DNA of 64,000 nucleotides from Arthrobacter sp. NtRootA1 (GTDB lineage: Bacteria > Actinomycetota > Actinomycetes > Actinomycetales > Micrococcaceae), in the NCBI RefSeq assembly GCF_019976975.1, contig NZ_AP024630.1:4340001-4404000 (forward strand), written 5' to 3'. The notes beneath the pieces were generated by a model. The model saw only the letters and a list, made by a program, of their open reading frames with translations. It was not told the DNA's origin and made no database searches. The first letter of the stretch is position 1. The number at the start of each line of letters is the position of its first letter. Below are positions 9,139 through 16,576 of this stretch, piece by piece. The position numbers and the translations under genes were made by a program.

Positions 9139-9247
9139 CGCGTACTCAGAAGTCACCCTGCGATTATTCGGCAAACACCCTGTAGTTAGCTGCGAACCGG
9201 CTCCAAATCTCCTATGCATCCTTCAACCTGCGGTCTAAAGTGATGCC

Positions 9248-9928
9248 ATGAGTAACCCAGACGAAGCACCACAGCCTCAGCAGCCCGGCTCCCAGCCTCC
9301 GCAGCCCGGCAATGTTCCTCCTGCGGGTTACCAACCACCGCAGGGTTACCAACCACCGCAGGGCTACCAGCCGCCGTCGCAACCTGGCCAGTATTCGCAG
9401 CCCGGACCGGGTCAGCAGGGCCAGCCAGGTGGTTTCCACTTCGAAATGCCCACCGACGGACCCCGCAACTTCAACGATGTCCTTCCGCAAGGTGGTTTCT
9501 CGGGCATCTTCAAGACCATGGGCCTGCCCACCGAGCTCAAAGTGTCCTACTTCATTTGGGTCATCTCGGGACTCCTGGGCCTCCTCTTTGGCCTCATTGG
9601 ACTTTTCGCCATCATCGCTGCGTTCGCTTTCATGCCAGGAGTTGCGGCACTCCTTCTGGTTCTCCTGATCATCAGCCTTGCTGTTGCAGCCGCCCAGATA
9701 GTCCTCGCCATGAAGATGAAGGAAGGCAAGGAATGGGCACGCCTTGCCCTCACCGTCCTTGCCGCGGTTTCCCTGTTGCTCGCCATCTTTGGCTCCATCA
9801 ACGCCGGCGGACCCGGTGCGGGCCTGGGTGGCAACTGGTTTGGTTTCCTGGTCAGCGCAGTCGCCGTTGTGCTGATGTGGTTGCCGAACTCGCAGCTGTG
9901 GTTCAAGGCAGTAAAGGGCGCCGTCTAA
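9248..9928 (+). CDS. Membrane protein with Pro/Gln-rich repeat N-terminus
   Basis: 226 residues. Residues 1-60 are a Pro/Gln/Gly/Tyr-rich tail with three tandem GYQPPQ units encoded by near-identical 18-bp repeats. Residues 95-225 carry four hydrophobic segments separated by a charged MKMKEGKEWARLALTVLA loop. No enzymatic motif. The architecture matches the Arthrobacter-type proline-rich four-helix proteins of unknown function. It resembles the next gene in design (KxGKxWAR loop in both), so the two are probably distant paralogues. Confidence 0.7.
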   Translation: MSNPDEAPQPQQPGSQPPQPGNVPPAGYQPPQGYQPPQGYQPPSQPGQYSQPGPGQQGQPGGFHFEMPTDGPRNFNDVLPQGGFSGIFKTMGLPTELKVSYFIWVISGLLGLLFGLIGLFAIIAAFAFMPGVAALLLVLLIISLAVAAAQIVLAMKMKEGKEWARLALTVLAAVSLLLAIFGSINAGGPGAGLGGNWFGFLVSAVAVVLMWLPNSQLWFKAVKGAV

Positions 9929-9982
9929 CCCTCCTGAAGTACCGGCGTCGGGCTCTCATCCAAGCCGCCCTGACAGGTGAAC

Positions 9983-10017
9983 AAGGCCGTGGTGGTCCAT
10001 TGGACCACCACGGCTTT
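9983..10017 (+). terminator. Hairpin terminator
   Basis: Arms aaggccgtggtggtcca and tggaccaccacggcttt pair over 17 positions with one wobble-type mismatch and no loop spacer, ending in TTT. It is 55 bases after the membrane-protein stop. From here to 10191 nothing else stands out. Confidence 0.8.
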
Positions 10018-10191
10018 CATCATGAAGGCGTACGCCATCGTGATGATTTCAGCTCAAGCAGGAAATTCCTGCGTGTGATCATCCGCAGCACCGGACCCCG
10101 GAGGTACGGTGGAAGCAGAACCAGGCTGGGGGCAGGGTCTTTTTGCTGATCCCGGCAGCCGTACCAGCAGTCGAACAAGCAAAGGAATGCC

Positions 10192-11073
10192 ATGAGCAAC
10201 CCTCCCTACCCGCCGTCCAATGCCGGGGACGCCAATCCCGGCGATGCCAACACCGGTGATGCCAACAAGGGCGACGCCAACAAGCCTGAGCAGCCGGGCC
10301 AGCCATCCATGCCACAGTACGGTCAGCCCTCGGCACCGCAGTACGGTCAGCAGACTCCCCAATATGGTCAGCAGCCGAGCGCTCCGCAGTACGGTCAGCA
10401 GTCCCCGGCTGCCCCGCAATATGGTCAGCCCCCGGCTCCCCAGTACGGCCAGCAGACTCCCCAATATGGTCAGCAGGCTCCCCAGTTTGGCCAGCAGCCA
10501 TCTCCCTACGGTCAGCAGCCGTCTCCCTACGGTCAGCAGGCCCCGCAATACGGCCAGGACACCAACTGGCCCAGCCAGCAGCCAGGGCCTACCACCGTTC
10601 CCCAGATGGTCAACATCTCCTTCTGGATGATCATCGCGGCGGGCATCCTCTCCGCCATCAGCTCGCTGATCCTGGCCACCACCGGCTCGGATGCCTTCAT
10701 CAACTCGATGATGCGGCAGGCCGCACAGCAGGGAACGGAATTCCCCCCAGGCTCCCTGGAAGGCATGCGTGGCGGTCTTGTCGTTGCCGCCATCGTTGGG
10801 GCCATCGTGTCCCTTGGCCTATACGCCTTGGTTGCGTTCCCAGTCCGCAAGGGCAAGAACTGGGCGAGGATCCTGGGCACCGTCTTCGCGGCGATCTCTG
10901 TCCTTGGCCTCGCCGGACTGTTCCAGTTCGGTGCCACGTACGGCATCCTGCAGCTCTTGGTGATCCTGCTGGGAGTTGCCGCAATCGTCCTGCTGTACCT
11001 GCCGGCGTCGGCTCCGTACTTCCGCAAGCCGCAGCCTTTCGGCAACCCTTACCAGAACCCTTACGGCCGCTAA
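10192..11073 (+). CDS. Membrane protein with QYGQ tandem repeats
   Basis: 293 residues. After a GDANxGDAN repeat (residues 10-26), residues 40-125 are low-complexity with about a dozen YGQ units of the form PQYGQQ. Four membrane helices follow (about residues 143-165, 198-220, 228-250 and 255-275) with a GKNWARILGTVFA loop matching the upstream gene. The tail could be a flexible, adhesive or phase-separating segment; no function is assigned. Confidence 0.7.
   Translation: MSNPPYPPSNAGDANPGDANTGDANKGDANKPEQPGQPSMPQYGQPSAPQYGQQTPQYGQQPSAPQYGQQSPAAPQYGQPPAPQYGQQTPQYGQQAPQFGQQPSPYGQQPSPYGQQAPQYGQDTNWPSQQPGPTTVPQMVNISFWMIIAAGILSAISSLILATTGSDAFINSMMRQAAQQGTEFPPGSLEGMRGGLVVAAIVGAIVSLGLYALVAFPVRKGKNWARILGTVFAAISVLGLAGLFQFGATYGILQLLVILLGVAAIVLLYLPASAPYFRKPQPFGNPYQNPYGR
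10315..10555 (+). repeat. Coding tandem repeats (CAGTACGGTCAG-type)
   Basis: Imperfect repeats of cagtacggtcagcag, 12-33 bases apart, all in frame, encode the QYGQ tail. Synonymous drift among units (tacggt, tatggt, tacggc) argues for an old, selected repeat rather than a recent expansion. Confidence 0.8.
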
Positions 11074-11121
11074 GCCAACAAGCTTCCTGTCATAACGTCA
11101 GCGGGCGCGGACCCGGTAAGG

Positions 11122-11829
11122 CTAGACAGCCTGACCCGGTGTTTGCGCCCGTTGTGCGTGGTACGCCAGGATCTGCAGCTCGGTGGCCATGTCCACCTTG
11201 CGGAGGTTCACGTGCGGCGGAACCTGCAGGAGAACCGGAGCAAAGCTCAGGATGCTCCGGATTCCGGCAGCGATGACGCGATCACAGACTTCCTGGGCCA
11301 CTGTGGCGGGCAAAGCCAGCACCACCATGTTGGTATGGGTGCGCTCCAGCACACGTTCAAGTTCCGCTGAATCGCTGACCCGCAACCAACCCACCTCGTT
11401 GCCGATCACCATGGGGTCTGCATCGAAAATAGCCACGACGTCGAAGCCCCGGGACTCGAAGCCGCCGTACCGCGCCAGCGCCTTGCCGAGGTTACCGGCA
11501 CCGACAATCGCGACCTTCCAGTCGTGCGTCAGGCCAAGAGCGGCGGCAATGTGACGGCTGAGGTACTGGACTTCATAGCCCACGCCGCGGGTCCCGTACG
11601 AACCGACGTAGGAGAGATCCTTACGCAGTGTGGAGGAGCTGACGCCTGAAGCCTCGGCCAACGCATCCGATGACACGCGTTCCACGCCTTCTGCCAGGAG
11701 CGAGTTGAGCGCGCGCAAATAGAGAGTCATCCGGGCCACAGCCGCGGGCGGGATCTGCTTGGCGGCAGGTTCGTGGTCCCCGCTTGTTGCCCCCGGGGAC
11801 GGTTCCAGCGCAGTCACGGTTTTCTCCAT
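11122..11829 (-). CDS. rex: Redox-sensing transcriptional repressor Rex
   Basis: NADH/NAD+ sensing repressor of fermentative and respiratory genes. The N-terminal winged helix includes ARMTLYLRALNSLLAEG and SGVSSSTLRKDLSYVGSYG; the Rossmann domain starts with VAIVGAGNLGKALARYGGF at about residue 105. 235 residues, typical. The C-terminus is short and ends in AQRAQTPGQAV. Divergent or redox-linked neighbours are a glutaredoxin-like gene on the same strand upstream. Confidence 0.95.
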   Translation of the reverse strand: MEKTVTALEPSPGATSGDHEPAAKQIPPAAVARMTLYLRALNSLLAEGVERVSSDALAEASGVSSSTLRKDLSYVGSYGTRGVGYEVQYLSRHIAAALGLTHDWKVAIVGAGNLGKALARYGGFESRGFDVVAIFDADPMVIGNEVGWLRVSDSAELERVLERTHTNMVVLALPATVAQEVCDRVIAAGIRSILSFAPVLLQVPPHVNLRKVDMATELQILAYHAQRAQTPGQAV

Positions 11830-11912
11830 TGCGTCGCTTGTTGTTCCACTCTATGGCCCTTGGCCGGACTCAACAAAAGCCGGTACTTCCGGGTAACAGA
11901 GTCCTCTGGCCC

Positions 11913-12167
11913 TCAGCCTTCGAGGACTCTTTTCAAAGTACGGGTCAAGCGCTGCTCGTCGATCTTCCAAAAGTCGCGCTGGACCCCATCCACCAGCACC
12001 ACTGGAATTTCCTCCGCGTAACGCTGCTGCAGTTCTGCGTTACCGTCGATTGCCTGCTCGGTCCACGGGACGCCCAGTTCCGAGGTAACGCGCTCGACGG
12101 CGGCACGCGCCTCCGTGCATAGGTGGCAGTCAGCTTTGGTGAGGAGAACGACGTCGGGAATAGCCAT
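11913..12167 (-). CDS. Glutaredoxin-like (DUF836/thioredoxin-fold) protein
   Basis: 84-residue thioredoxin-fold protein with a CHLC redox motif at residues 14-17 (LTKADCHLCTEA) and the cis-Pro region EEIPVVLVDG. It matches the glutaredoxin-family/DUF836 proteins found next to rex in actinobacteria. I start at MAIPDVV (12167); the frame runs further upstream but into a repeat array. It probably shares transcription with rex, 83 bases downstream. Confidence 0.85.
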   Translation of the reverse strand: MAIPDVVLLTKADCHLCTEARAAVERVTSELGVPWTEQAIDGNAELQQRYAEEIPVVLVDGVQRDFWKIDEQRLTRTLKRVLEG

Positions 12168-12192
12168 GTCACAACGGTAACCGCCCGAACGC

Positions 12193-12336
12193 TCTCTCAC
12201 ATCCCACCCCCTCCGGGCCATCCTTCTCTCACATCCCACCCCCTCCCGGCCATCCTTCTCTCACATCCCACCCCCTCCCGGCCATCCTTCTCTCACATCC
12301 CAACCCCCTCCCCGCCATCCTTCTCTCACATCCTCT
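12193..12336 (+). repeat. Repeat array A: 5 copies, 32-bp period
   Basis: Five copies of the core TTCTCTCACATCC separated by a conserved spacer (cacccctcccggccat-like); the core starts recur every 32, 32, 32 and 33 bases. It fills most of the gap between the divergent glutaredoxin-like and HAD genes. The period is not a multiple of three, so it is not coding. Confidence 0.9.
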
Positions 12337-12396
12337 AGGGCAGCGCCCACCGTGCGCCCTCAACGCTGGACTCTGGCGATTGACTAGACTCAAGGC

Positions 12397-13212
12397 ATGC
12401 CCGACGAGAAGAACGCCGCTGTGCTCGCTGACGCCAAAGTGCAGCAGCACACAGGCGAAGCCGCTTTCTTCGACGTCGATAACACGCTGATGAAGGGCGC
12501 CAGCCTCTTCCACGTGGCTCGCAAGATGTACGAACGCAAGGCCTTCACACTGTCCCAGGCGGCTGGCTTCGCTTGGAAGCAGTTCAAGTTTGTGATGCGT
12601 GGCGAGAACATGGACGACGTCCATGCCGTGCGCGATTCCGCTCTGACCCTGGCGGCCGGGATCACCGTCGAGGACATCAAAGCCCTGGGCGAAGAAGTTT
12701 ATGACGAAATGATCGAGTCCCGGATCTGGCCTGGGACGAAGGCCCTTGCGGAGCAGCACCTTCGTGTCGGCCGGAGGGTGTGGCTAGTGACCGCCACGCC
12801 GATTGAGGTTGCCACAGTCATTTCCACGAGGCTCGGTCTGACAGGCGCGCTGGGAACCGTGGGTGAGGTCCATGACGGAATGTATACCGGAAAGCTAGTA
12901 GGCGACATCCTGCACGGGCCGGCTAAGGCCATCGCGGTCCAACTAGTGGCTGAGCAGGAAGGCTTGGACTTGGATCACTGCTGGGCTTACAGCGACTCCG
13001 CCAACGACATCCCGCTGCTCACCATGGTGGGTCACCCCGTGGTGATCAACCCCGACTCCAAGCTGCGCCGGCATGCCCGCGACAACAACTGGCCGGTCTA
13101 CGATTTCCGGTCCGGACGCCGTGCAGCAACGCTCGGGCTGAAGGCGGCAACTGTGGGTGGCGCCATTTATGGGCTGTGGCGTGGATTCTCAAAGTTCCGA
13201 GGCCCCCGCTAA
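12397..13212 (+). CDS. HAD-IB family phosphatase (SerB-like)
   Basis: 271-residue haloacid dehalogenase-type hydrolase. Motif I is FFDVDNTLMKG with Asp26 and Asp28; motif II lies in LVTATP; motif IV is YSDSANDIPLL near residue 205, followed by NPDSKLRRHARDNNWPVYDF, typical of the HAD-IB/CicA-SerB subgroup. Some homologues act on phosphoserine or lysophospholipid-type substrates; the substrate here is not determined. The C-terminus has a short hydrophobic stretch (LGLKAATVGGAIYGLWRGF). Its stop abuts repeat array B. Confidence 0.88.
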   Translation: MPDEKNAAVLADAKVQQHTGEAAFFDVDNTLMKGASLFHVARKMYERKAFTLSQAAGFAWKQFKFVMRGENMDDVHAVRDSALTLAAGITVEDIKALGEEVYDEMIESRIWPGTKALAEQHLRVGRRVWLVTATPIEVATVISTRLGLTGALGTVGEVHDGMYTGKLVGDILHGPAKAIAVQLVAEQEGLDLDHCWAYSDSANDIPLLTMVGHPVVINPDSKLRRHARDNNWPVYDFRSGRRAATLGLKAATVGGAIYGLWRGFSKFRGPR

Positions 13213-13308
13213 CCGTTCTTCTCTCACATCCCGCCCCGTCTCCACCGTTCTTCTCTCACATCCCGACCCGTTTCCACCGTTCTTCTCTCACATCCCGACC
13301 CGCCAGTC
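13213..13308 (+). repeat. Repeat array B: 3 copies, exact 32-bp period
   Basis: Three units of 32 bases beginning ccgttcttctctcacatccc at 13213, 13245 and 13277. The TTCTCTCACATCC core is the same as in array A but the spacer is different. The first unit starts on the base after the HAD gene stop. Confidence 0.9.
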
Positions 13309-13363
13309 GGAGGCCTGTGGATAACTTCTGCACGCTCAGCTGCTTCCAAGGAACAATGCGGGT

Positions 13364-14329
13364 ATGCAGAATTCGCTACTCAACCCATCAAGCCCGGTCT
13401 TGGGGCCCTTCAGCCTGAACGAAGCCAAAGCAGCGGGCATCGATCCCTCAGTCATTTGGCGCAATAGCAACATCGTTCCCGTTAGCCGTGGCTTATACCG
13501 GCCAAGTGATTGGGATTTCGACCTTGCGTCAGCGGCCCGTTCCCTCTCCTCAGCCAGCCCTGGCGCTTGGATCTCCCACACAACTGCCGCCAGGCTCCAT
13601 GGCTTGGTCTTGCCAGCGTGGCTATCGGATTCAAACGAATTGCACTTGAGCAAACCGCGACGTCTGCCGTCGGTCCGGCGCAAAGGCATCATCGGGCACA
13701 CCCAAACGCTCTTCGAGGGAGAGATTGAGCAAGTCCAAGGGATTTGGATGAGCACTCGAGCCCGAACATGGCTGGATTTGGCGCGTCGCCTTCCCCTTCA
13801 TGACCTCGTATGCGTGGCAGATCAGTTGATTCGCATTCCACGGCCCGACTTTGAGGGGCGCGATGCGCCGTTCGCTACTGCCGAGGAGCTTCGGTGCATG
13901 GTCGAACGGCACAAAAACCGCCAAGGCGTCGTCCGGGCACGGGAAGCCCTGGACCTTATGCGCGTCGGGGCCGACTCGGCTCCCGAGACTTTGCTTCGTT
14001 TGGCCATGTTTGATGCCAACTTGCCGGAACCTCAGCTCCAGGTGATGCTCCGTCCGAACGACCCCTTCTCGCCTTCAGCGGACTTGGGTTTCAAGAGCCG
14101 TCGCCTCGCGATCCAGTACGACGGCGGCCATCACCTTGAGGAGGAGCAGATGCATAGCGATCGGCGCAGGGATAAAGCATTTAGGGCAGCCGGTTGGACT
14201 GTCCTTGTCTTTGGAAAAGAGGACCAGGCGGACAATTTTGGCAACGCTGTTCGGCAGATCAAGAGGGCGCTACGGACTGCATGGGTAGATCCATCCGTTG
14301 CATCCGGGTTTGCCAGGAACACGACGTGA
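13364..14329 (+). CDS. AbiEi-like N-domain plus DUF559 endonuclease-fold protein
   Basis: 321 residues. The N-terminal third resembles the AbiEi antitoxin/transcription-factor fold (NSNIVPVSRGLYRPSDWDFD, SHTTAARLHGLVLP). The C-terminal 110 residues form a DUF559/Vsr-like nuclease domain with the pattern QYDGGHHLEEEQMHSDRRRDKAF near residue 253 and AGWTVLVFGKED. Such proteins are common in actinobacteria and are often listed as type IV toxin-antitoxin or endonuclease proteins without proof. Base composition and codon use look less biased than in the neighbours, and arrays B and C flank the gene in inverted orientation, so transfer is possible. The stop codon lies within the first unit of array C. 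Confidence 0.75.
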   Translation: MQNSLLNPSSPVLGPFSLNEAKAAGIDPSVIWRNSNIVPVSRGLYRPSDWDFDLASAARSLSSASPGAWISHTTAARLHGLVLPAWLSDSNELHLSKPRRLPSVRRKGIIGHTQTLFEGEIEQVQGIWMSTRARTWLDLARRLPLHDLVCVADQLIRIPRPDFEGRDAPFATAEELRCMVERHKNRQGVVRAREALDLMRVGADSAPETLLRLAMFDANLPEPQLQVMLRPNDPFSPSADLGFKSRRLAIQYDGGHHLEEEQMHSDRRRDKAFRAAGWTVLVFGKEDQADNFGNAVRQIKRALRTAWVDPSVASGFARNTT

Positions 14330-14505
14330 GAGAAGATCCGGCCACACCCCGCAGGATGTGAGAGAAGATCCGGCCAGAAGCGTCCCGCAGGACGTGAGAG
14401 AAGATCCGGCCACACCCCCTGCAGGATGTGAGAGAAGATCCGGCCAGAAGCGTCCCGATGTGAGAGAGGAACAGCCAAAATGCCGCAGGATGTGAGAGAG
14501 CGTTG
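14324..14505 (-). repeat. Repeat array C: 6 copies, inverted relative to A and B
   Basis: Six copies of the core in reverse orientation (GAyGTGAGAGA), at 14326, 14358, 14394, 14428, 14460 and 14492; intervals are 32, 36, 34, 32 and 32 bases. Spacers alternate between a ccggccacacccc type and a ccggccagaagcgtcc type, giving a higher-order two-unit repeat. It begins inside the DUF559 gene stop. Confidence 0.9.
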
Positions 14506-14510
14506 GGATG

Positions 14511-14546
14511 CAAAAATGCCCGCCGCCTTGGAGGGCAACGGGCATT
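14511..14546 (-). terminator. Terminator of the bS22-like gene
   Basis: On the minus strand the stem AATGCCCG ... CGGGCATT is followed by TTTTTGC, a proper T run. It lies 20 bases downstream of the small ribosomal protein stop. Confidence 0.8.
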
Positions 14547-14565
14547 CACGCTTGGTGAAGTATCT

Positions 14566-14664
14566 CTACTTCTTATTGCGGCGCTGGTGGCGAGTCTTGC
14601 GAAGCAGCTTGCGGTGCTTCTTCTTGGCCATACGCTTGCGGCGCTTCTTAATAACTGAACCCAC
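14566..14664 (-). CDS. Ribosomal protein bS22-like (AURKAIP1/COX24 domain), 32 aa
   Basis: A 32-residue, extremely basic protein: MGSVIKKRRKRMAKKKHRKL followed by LRKTRHQRRNKK. It closely matches the actinobacterial small-subunit protein bS22 described in mycobacterial ribosomes and annotated as AURKAIP1/COX24 domain protein. The start is GTG at 14662-14664 with AAGGAA five bases upstream. As in mycobacteria (Rv0500A-Rv0500B), a small excisionase-fold HTH gene precedes it on the same strand. Confidence 0.93.
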   Translation of the reverse strand: MGSVIKKRRKRMAKKKHRKLLRKTRHQRRNKK

Positions 14665-14835
14665 GAAAGTTCCTTACAAACTAGATGAAGGTCCTGTCTG
14701 TTGGAACGGATCCGCGGACTAGCAGCAGACAGTACAACTGACAGATTCTTACATTGACGTAAAACGTTCCTTAACAGAGTACCGCTTCAAAGGGGCACCC
14801 CGTGACCACGGTCCGCGGGACGGACTGCGGCGCCC

Positions 14836-15048
14836 TCAGGCGGTCTCCGATTGTCCGTCGACCACAGCACCCTTGAGGTACTGGGCCACGGCTTCCTCAG
14901 GCACCCGGAAGGAGCGGCCAAACCTAACGGCAGGCATTTCCCCTGAGTGAACCAGGCGATACACAGTCATTTTGGAAACACGCAGGACGTCGGCTACTTC
15001 AGCCACAGTCATGAAACGCGCATTCGAGAAGTTAGTCTCCGCGGACAT
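14836..15048 (-). CDS. Small excisionase-fold (MerR-like) HTH DNA-binding protein
   Basis: 70 residues, nearly all one winged-helix domain: FMTVAEVADVLRVSKMTVYR is the recognition region and MPAVRFGRSFRVPEEAVAQYL the wing. It corresponds to the Rv0500A-type helix-turn-helix protein found upstream of the bS22 gene in actinobacteria. The start at 15048 (MSAETNF) has AAAGGA nine bases upstream; a longer frame to 15120 has no such site. Target unknown. Confidence 0.85.
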   Translation of the reverse strand: MSAETNFSNARFMTVAEVADVLRVSKMTVYRLVHSGEMPAVRFGRSFRVPEEAVAQYLKGAVVDGQSETA

Positions 15049-15199
15049 TTCCCATATTCCTTTGCTCTCAGCCGGACAGGACACCCCCAGTAGAACGGTG
15101 TGCCGATGCTGAGCCATCAAACAACCATGTGCTAGATACTCTAGAGGCTGAAGTGACTAATGTGAAAGCATTTCGGCTAAGTGGGACTCTACTCCCCGG

Positions 15200-16357
15200 C
15201 TACTCCCCCGAAACCAGCCGGCGCTTCCGAGCCGATGCAGCGAGCTGCTCCAGGACTGAAGCGGTGACATCCCATTCCATGCAGGCATCGGTCACGCTCT
15301 GGCCGTAGACGAGTTCCTGCTCACCAGCCAGCTGCTTGGCCACGTCGAGGTTCTGCGCCCCGCCTACCAGGAAGCTCTCCAGCATCACGCCGGCAACAGG
15401 AGAAGAGGTACCGGTTTCGAGCTGCGCACCGATTTCCAAGGCAACCTCGGCCTGGCGGTGGTGGCTTTTGCCGCTGTTGGCGTGGCTGGCGTCCACGATC
15501 AGGCGTGGGTTCAGTCCCTTGGCGGCGAGCTTGGATGAGGCAGCGGCAACGTCTTCCTGCGAGTAGTTGGGGCCTTTGCGTCCGCCGCGCAGGATCACGT
15601 GGGTGTCCGGGTTGCCGGACGTGGCCACGAGAGCCGCGCGTCCGTCGTCGTCGATTCCCAGGAAGGCTTGCTCAGCGGCGGATGCGCCGCATGCGTCAAT
15701 CGCCACCTGGAGGTCGCCGTCGGTTCCGTTCTTGAAGCCGATGGGCATGGACAGCCCGGAGGCGAGCTGCCGGTGGATCTGGCTTTCGGTGGTGCGGGCG
15801 CCGATGGCACCCCAGGAGACGAGGTCCGCCATGTACTGGGGGCTGATGGGCTCCAGGAATTCGGTGGCGGTGGGCAGGCCCAGCGCCGTGACCTGCTTGA
15901 GGAAGCCGCGGGCGGCGCGCAGGCCGGCGGCGATATCGTGGCTGCCGTCCAGGTGGGGATCGTTGATGAGGCCCTTCCAACCGACCGTGGTGCGCGGCTT
16001 CTCGAAGTAGGTCCGCATGACGATCAGCAGGTCTTCCTTGTGCTTCTCCGCCTGGCTGACCAGCCGGCGCGCGTATTCCAGACCGGCCTTGGGATCGTGG
16101 ATGGAGCAAGGCCCGACGATTACCAGCAGGCGGTCGTCCACGCCGTCCATGATGGCCCGGACTTCATCCCGGCCACGGTCGACGACGGCAGCTGAGCGGG
16201 CGTCCAGCGGCAGCTCGGCGATGAGGTCCTGAGGGGCCGGAAGCGGCTCGAAGCGGGCCACCCGCAGGTTGGAGGTGGCGGGCTGGGAAGCTTTCCCGGC
16301 AGCGGGGAGTGCCTCGTTATCGAGTGTCTCGGTGGATTCTGCAGCGATGCTGGTCAT
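15200..16357 (-). CDS. aroG: 3-deoxy-7-phosphoheptulonate (DAHP) synthase, class I
   Basis: First enzyme of the shikimate pathway, condensing PEP and erythrose 4-phosphate. 385 residues of the AroFGH (class I) type: VGPCSIHDPKAGLEYARRL, the KPRTTVGWKGLINDPHLDGS substrate loop, QLASGLSMPIGFKNGTDG, ILRGG and VDASHANSGKSH. The N-terminal extension of about 30 residues is Ala/Ser-rich. ATG at 16357 is preceded by AGGA at 8 bases. An attenuator with an aromatic leader peptide lies directly upstream, so expression is likely controlled by Trp/Tyr/Phe supply. Confidence 0.95.
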   Translation of the reverse strand: MTSIAAESTETLDNEALPAAGKASQPATSNLRVARFEPLPAPQDLIAELPLDARSAAVVDRGRDEVRAIMDGVDDRLLVIVGPCSIHDPKAGLEYARRLVSQAEKHKEDLLIVMRTYFEKPRTTVGWKGLINDPHLDGSHDIAAGLRAARGFLKQVTALGLPTATEFLEPISPQYMADLVSWGAIGARTTESQIHRQLASGLSMPIGFKNGTDGDLQVAIDACGASAAEQAFLGIDDDGRAALVATSGNPDTHVILRGGRKGPNYSQEDVAAASSKLAAKGLNPRLIVDASHANSGKSHHRQAEVALEIGAQLETGTSSPVAGVMLESFLVGGAQNLDVAKQLAGEQELVYGQSVTDACMEWDVTASVLEQLAASARKRRLVSGE

Positions 16358-16382
16358 TTCTGGGTCCTGTTCCGGATGCGGA

Positions 16383-16530
16383 GCGGGCCCCTTTTCAGAA
16401 CCCGCCGGATATGGCGAAGGGCAGAGAATGATCTCTGCCCTGCTGGCTCTGAAGGAAAGTTGGATGCGTGTCAGTTAGACGCGGGCCCCTCCAGAGCCAA
16501 CGAAAAATACGCATACCAACGGTTAGTCAT
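16383..16530 (-). promoter_or_regulatory. Putative ribosome-mediated attenuator of the DAHP synthase gene
   Basis: Transcript order: leader peptide ORF (16530-16471); segment 1 GUUGGCUCUGGAG (16501-16489) can pair with segment 2 CUUCAGAGCCAGC (16454-16442) over 13 positions including two G-U pairs; then the hairpin AGGGCAGAGA-UCAU-UCUCUGCCCU (16441-16418), a 10-bp stem without a strong U run. Segment 1 starts 3 bases after the Phe9 codon, so a ribosome stalled on the aromatic codons would cover it. The 10-mer GCGGGCCCCT (plus strand) occurs at both 16481-16490 and 16383-16392 and includes self-complementary GGGCCC, giving another possible pairing. Confidence 0.75.
16471..16530 (-). CDS. Aromatic leader peptide (19 aa)
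   Basis: Reads MTNRWYAYFSLALEGPASN and stops. Trp5, Tyr6, Tyr8 and Phe9 are clustered, four aromatic codons in five, as expected of a leader that senses charging of all three aromatic tRNAs. The ribosome site is weak (GGTGTGG). It lies 113 bases upstream of the DAHP synthase ATG and overlaps segment 1 of the predicted attenuator. Corynebacterium has a comparable leader (aroR) before aroF, which is the nearest known precedent. Confidence 0.8.
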   Translation of the reverse strand: MTNRWYAYFSLALEGPASN

Positions 16531-16576
16531 AGCCACACCATAACCGCGGTTCGTCAAACCGGGCAAATTGGGTCCG

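Noticed and set aside
12123..12338. Ser/Pro/His-rich 71-codon frame across array A
   Set aside because: It translates tandem repeats with a 32-base period, which shifts frame at each unit; no ribosome site.
12193..14505. CRISPR arrays
   Set aside because: The repeat core is only about 13 bases, spacers within each array are themselves repeated, and there are no cas genes in the window.
16418..16441. Simple terminator only
   Set aside because: No strong U run, and its position after an aromatic leader ORF and an alternative stem favours an attenuator.
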